NCBI GenBank assembly: GCA_028023455.1
Contig: JAQFVV010000229.1
Location: forward strand, 1-64,000
Source of the DNA: Epiperipatus broadwayi
Lineage: Eukaryota > Onychophora > Udeonychophora > Euonychophora > Peripatidae
Length of the DNA stretch: 64,000 bases
Direction of reading: 5' to 3'
The notes beneath the pieces are model-generated. The model was not told the origin of the DNA, did no database searches, and saw nothing but the letters and a program-made list of their open reading frames with translations. The position numbers were made by a program, and so were the translations under genes. This document shows, piece after piece, positions 59,666 through 64,000 of this stretch (positions are counted from its first letter, which is position 1; each line of letters begins with the position of its first letter).

Positions 59666-60062
59666 ATTCTGATCATGATCATGGACAATCTAAAACATTT
59701 AAACCCCATCAACTGAAACATAACCTTAATCAATGAGGACATTTATAATCCTTTTAAAACATTTTTTCTTTTAGGCCTCTTAATTGACCTTTAGACTGAT
59801 GTCATAATTTTATTTTATTTTTTTCCTTTATCATAGATTGAAGGAGGGTATGAATTTTTGATAAGTTAGAAAAGGGAAAAACATTATTAGCTTTATTTTT
59901 AAATTGAAATAAAGTATAGATTCAGGCATGAACTTGCTTGTAGATGAATTTAATTGTTATCAGGGTGAGAGGTAAGATTTTACATTCTTACACATTAAAT
60001 GCCAACACTTTTACAGTTACAGTGTTATTTGCTGTTTGTTTGTTAATACTACTTATTTCATC
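59666..60062 (+). repeat. Copy 2 of the ~400-bp repeat found 3' of two PLEs
   Basis: This matches 52436-52845 in the same orientation. It starts about 170 bp after the PLE hairpin. See the first copy for shared blocks. Confidence 0.7.
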
Positions 60063-61015
60063 ATTTATTTATGTTTTTCAGTATATATAATTAATAATGT
60101 ATAGTGTGAATGCTATTTCCTATCTTTGTGGAAACAAATCACAATAGAAGGGAAGATCCCATACTACCACCACTTCATTGATATGAAGTAATCAATAAAC
60201 TTATTAGAAACAAGGAATTAAGATTTTGATAAAGTTAAGTTAGTAAACATAAATAATAATGTTTTAATATTTTTTGTTAGTATTAATATTGAATGATTAT
60301 TCTTTGAAGGGAAAGAGGGATTGAATTAATAAAAATTAACCGTAATAATTAAAGAATATTTAGAGATATCTAAATAAATTATTTTCTTTTATCATAACCT
60401 TATTGCCTAAATTATATTAATTGTGAATAAATTTCTTAAATATATGATTTTAAATTAATAACTGTCATTTGTGTTTTTTCTATATTCAATTCTCAATTTA
60501 TCACATGCATGCATATTAATTATAGTGATATTCCCTGAAGTAGAGTATTATGTGTATTCTAAGCTCAAATTCTGGAATCAATGAAAGTTAAATATAAAAA
60601 AAGGAGATGAGTATATAGGTAGATTTTTGATAAATGTTCATGTTTTAATATATCATCCCCTAGGAATGAGATCAGAGTAGATATGAATCTATACATTTAG
60701 AATGCTAGATATCCTTTCTCACGCACTCTGATGGTTTATCACATCTATTGTTATGCAAGGCCAATACCTATTCTATTACAATATATATAAATATGTATGT
60801 ATGTTTTGTGTATTTCAGTGTAATTATCATGCTTAAACTAAACTATTGTCATTAATTTACTAATAGGTGAATAATATGTAGAAACTCTCAAGATTATGTT
60901 ATTTTCCTCCATACTGAAACAAGTGTTTTATCATTTAAACATGTCATCAGATCATAAATTATTAAATGTAAAATACTGAGATATTTATAGCTCTTTTAGT
61001 ATTATTCTTAAAAAT
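60063..61015. other. Upstream region of the 7TM receptor gene
   Basis: AT-rich, no ORF or repeat recognised. Many TATA-like words occur, including TATATATAAATATG near 60782, but none can be singled out as the promoter. No upstream exon is evident, and the receptor ORF begins with its own ATG and N-terminal sequence. Confidence 0.4.
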
Positions 61016-62014
61016 ATGTATTTTCAAAACTGTACTTCTATTTCTGGTACCAACCAAACTGAATACTATATATTATTTCCAATTTTACTTTTAGTAATAA
61101 AGGAATCATCACCATATTTCTGGGCTGTTGGAGTTTTAGGAAATGCATTAAGTATAATAATATTTAAAAAATTGCCATTAGATTTGCAAATGAAAATTGC
61201 TTTTATTGTTTCAGCTGTCTATGATATGTTGTTGACTAATTTTTTTTTCTATTTTATAATATTTGATTTTTATTTACCTAATATTAATTACTACTTTCGG
61301 ATGTTTGTTTTTAAAATGATTTTTATTATCAACTTAGCTTTGATGGCGTCTCATAGTTGTTTAGTCTTCATGATAACGTTATATCGCTTTTTATCAGTGT
61401 TTTACCCTCATAATTACAAGTCTTGGCTTTCATTACAACATGTAAAAATATATATAATAAGTTCTGCAATTATTAGTATTCTGCTGTGTATTCATAATAA
61501 AGATTTAATATTTATTAAGCTATTCATCTGTGATAATAATCATGTCGTAAACATTATTGATTTTAATAAGACTGAAATGTTTACTCCCTGGCATTTAACT
61601 CGGATTAATATTCACGTGATTTTTTTATATTTTATACCTTTATTACTTTCTTTTATTTTAAATGTTTGTATCATTTTTAAGCTTAAAACAGGAGAACGGG
61701 AAAAATTGAAAAGAAACAATAAAAATAATAATGTACATTCCAGAAAGTTGGAATTAATGTTTTTTTTATTGAATACTGTCTTGGGAATACAGATTGTCTC
61801 CGGAGTATTAATTTTAATATCATCACTTTTATTTTGTTTTTTGAATTTACAATCTAATGGTAAAATAAGCAATGATTTATTATACTTAATAATGTTCATC
61901 GCACTTTATGGTTTATTTTTCGCTTTCATTTGTCCTTTTTATGTTTATTTCTTGATTCATATCGAATTTAGAAGAATTGTCATAGCTCTATTCAAGTGTA
62001 ATGTTTTGCTCTAA
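61016..62014 (+). CDS. Intronless rhodopsin-type (class A-like) 7TM receptor
   Basis: The 332-residue protein is typical in length for a short class A GPCR. The N-terminus has N-glycosylation sequons (NCT at 5, NQT at 13). TM1 (about 32-51) contains GVLGNALSIIIF with the class A GN pair. TM2 is about 59-84 and TM3 about 95-121. TM3 ends in TLYRFLSVFYP, so the DRY motif is LYR with arginine kept but aspartate lost. TM4 is about 142-159. The second extracellular loop has Cys172 and an NKT sequon. TM5 (198-222) has FIPLLLSF, TM6 is about 244-275, and TM7 (286-314) has FICPFYVYFL in place of NPxxY. An AATAAA lies at 62025. The frame is intact. Ligand unknown; peptide- or chemoreceptor-like expansions in invertebrates are plausible but unproven. 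Confidence 0.85.
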   Translation: MYFQNCTSISGTNQTEYYILFPILLLVIKESSPYFWAVGVLGNALSIIIFKKLPLDLQMKIAFIVSAVYDMLLTNFFFYFIIFDFYLPNINYYFRMFVFKMIFIINLALMASHSCLVFMITLYRFLSVFYPHNYKSWLSLQHVKIYIISSAIISILLCIHNKDLIFIKLFICDNNHVVNIIDFNKTEMFTPWHLTRINIHVIFLYFIPLLLSFILNVCIIFKLKTGEREKLKRNNKNNNVHSRKLELMFFLLNTVLGIQIVSGVLILISSLLFCFLNLQSNGKISNDLLYLIMFIALYGLFFAFICPFYVYFLIHIEFRRIVIALFKCNVLL

Positions 62015-62030
62015 CAATCTTTAAAATAAA

Positions 62031-64000
62031 TTTATTAATTGTACAACTTAGTAACTGTATTTTCTAAGAAAATTTTTTTAACAGAGAAATATATTTGTTT
62101 ATAATTAACTTGACTTTCAGTCCTTCTTCATAAATAAAATAATAAGAAATAAAAATTATAAACAAGAAAATAGACGTTACATATGTTTTAAAATATACAT
62201 ATATTTAATAGCCTTTCTTTCAGTGAATTTACTTTGACAGATTTATAAGTTATTTTATTACATTATAAAGCTTGCCCTGTTGTTAAAAAGTAATGTATCT
62301 TCATAGCTGCTTTTAAAAATAATAGCTGGATTTTAAAAAGATGACTATTTTATAATTAAGAATAATGTATACATTGACATTAAATAAAAGTTTAGACTTT
62401 TTTTTTTTAAAATAAAATTTTTTTGTTTTTTTTGCAAGTAATCGAATTTGTAAATATATTTGTAATTTTTATCGTAGAATAATAAACATAAATATATTTG
62501 TATAATTTATAAGTAGAAGTTGTTTTTCTTTAAAATTGATAAATAGCTGAACATCACATGATCACTATTGGCAGTACTGTATAGAGAGTTTTGCCTGTTT
62601 TAAATAATAGATAGTGTTTTAGGATTCTTTTTTTTTCGGTAGTCGGTTCAAAAAATATGAAGTATAAATGAGAAAACTTGATTTAAAAATTGACTTCAAG
62701 TCCAATAATTTATAGCTAGTAAATAAATGTTTTGCTCTTTATTTGAAATTCTTTTAAAATTTTTAGTTTGGTAAACCCTAACCCTTATTTCTTTAACTCA
62801 AAATTACAGTTTTCATCTTCAATAAGTATAAAAAAAATCATATACATTGTTAATTAATTCGAATTTCACTAAATATTAAAGTAGAATATTATGATAAACG
62901 TAACTAGCAGTAGATCAATTCTTTTGTGAGAGAATAACTTTAATAGACAAAAGTAACATTTTCATAAATTTAATTTAATATTTTCAAGTTATCTATCGCA
63001 ATAGTAAACTGATATGCATTTTATAAAATTCATTCTCTCTAATTTTCTTGATACATTTAGAATGATGATGTCATGGTATTTTCCTGAAAGGGTGTGATGA
63101 TGGTATTTTAGTTTTATTTATATATTGGAACTATTTCCACCATCTGATATTAAGTATGGAATGTCTTTAGAGATATTTTACATTATTTAAATTTCAAATT
63201 ACATTCAACTGTTAGCAATAATACATATTCAATAGTTAATATTGGACAATGGTAATAATCCAATATATAAATACAACAAAATAATAACATGATGTTTATA
63301 AATTTCACTAGGTTCCCCTTAAAATAATAACATGATGTTTATAAATTTCACTTATCATTATAGATATGAATAATTTTTTTAAAACACTTTCTTTTGCAAA
63401 TCTAACAGTAAAATTTATAGGAAAGTGATTTTTTCTCTGAGCTTGAAATATCAATTATATTACTAATAAAATCATATTGATTTTTACAATGTTTCTCTCT
63501 GCTGAAATCATTTCATAAAACAAAGTGCATTTTATACAACTTGACTCAATATTTTGTCAAATTCTCTTTTCACTAATCTCAGAATTGCAGATTATTTATT
63601 TTGAATGAGAAATGGAGTGAATTATAAATAAAACTAAAGATGAATAATTTCTTTTATGGTGAGATAAATATTTTATTAGAAATTTTGTGACATTTTTAGT
63701 AAATTCAACTTGACAATATTTTGTGTTATTCCTTTTATAATAAATACACATTTTCCATAACTACTTCTCAAATATTTTTGATGTATTTAAAATGATATGA
63801 CAAAAATAAATTCTAAAGTAATATTTTTCTTAAATGAACTATTTTGATGATATTTTGATCTCAACTTTATAGCGTTTAAACATAATAAAGAAGGTCACAT
63901 GTTTGTTGGAAACTCTTCTGATCCTTTCCTATGCCTTTGCTCTTCTGGAGTAAAAACTTTATGTATTTGAGAAATTAAGAAAATCACTTAAAGTTTCTTA
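62031..64000. other. AT-rich 3' flank, no further gene
   Basis: No credible ORF. Two partial resemblances are seen: AGTTTTGCCTGTTTTAA at 62588-62604 (end of the 42.8-43.3 kb inverted repeat) and ATTGGAACTATTTCCACCATCTG near 63125 (end of the foldback at 23886). A 30-bp direct repeat is listed separately. Confidence 0.45.
63279..63351. repeat. Short direct duplication
   Basis: AAATAATAACATGATGTTTATAAATTTCACT occurs at about 63279-63309 and again at about 63321-63351, separated by AGGTTCCCCTTA. It is a recent local duplication or a tiny insertion flanked by a long TSD. Confidence 0.75.

Noticed and set aside
61612-61899. 95-codon minus-strand ORF
   Set aside because: It is antisense to the TM5-TM7 region of the receptor gene and has no independent support.

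Overview
The window is strongly AT-rich, repeat-dense eukaryotic DNA. No prokaryotic gene organisation, operon, rRNA or convincing tRNA gene is visible. It looks like a metazoan, most likely invertebrate, genome. The reasons are an intronless rhodopsin-type 7TM receptor gene, several Penelope-like elements (PLEs) carrying a GIY-YIG endonuclease, Ty3/gypsy-type and non-LTR retrotransposon relics, a piggyBac transposase relic, foldback elements and many (TA)n/(ATT)n tracts. I cannot name the species from the sequence.

Layout. At 0-8.5 kb there are candidate single exons (83-257 minus, 5893-6037 plus, 6661-6958 minus), a two-type minisatellite block (1.68-3.1 kb), one copy of a 1-kb dispersed repeat and a GC-richer nested hairpin (7.31-7.38 kb). 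From about 8.56 to 33.13 kb lies a giant imperfect palindrome. Its left arm (8560-17675) matches the reverse complement of its right arm (22985-33130), around a 5.3-kb spacer. The spacer holds a Ty3/gypsy gag-protease relic, a piggyBac relic and a possible gypsy 3' end. The arms differ by discrete insertions. The right arm has a PLE bounded by a 12-bp target-site duplication (25743-28183). The left arm has an LTR-like insertion (15069-15698) and about 1 kb of extra repeat. A solo LTR with a perfect 5-bp TSD (17839-18577) lies in the spacer just inside the left arm.

From 33.4 to 36.0 kb is a minus-strand Ty3/gypsy relic interrupted by a tRNA-like SINE with a long (ATT)n tail. A LINE relic follows at 39.6-41.5 kb, then two hairpin-forming repeat complexes (41.64-43.33 kb), a GIY-YIG fragment (44.3 kb) and a complete LTR element with 1.7-1.8-kb LTRs that encodes only an intact gag (44741-49949). 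A foldback element (50.0-50.6 kb), a truncated PLE (51.0-51.8 kb), the inverted second copy of the 1-kb repeat (52.86-53.88 kb) and a nearly intact PLE (57.4-59.5 kb) come next. Last is the only gene I regard as a likely functional host gene, a 332-residue 7TM receptor (61016-62014).

Most coding sequence is therefore mobile-element derived. The points most worth attention are the palindrome, whose nested insertions give a relative chronology, and a conserved hairpin 3' of the PLE coding regions. The 3' half of that hairpin fits a hammerhead-ribozyme core, its closing stem shows apparent compensatory changes between copies, and its 5' core is non-canonical. Identities and boundaries were judged by eye; no alignment or database search was run.
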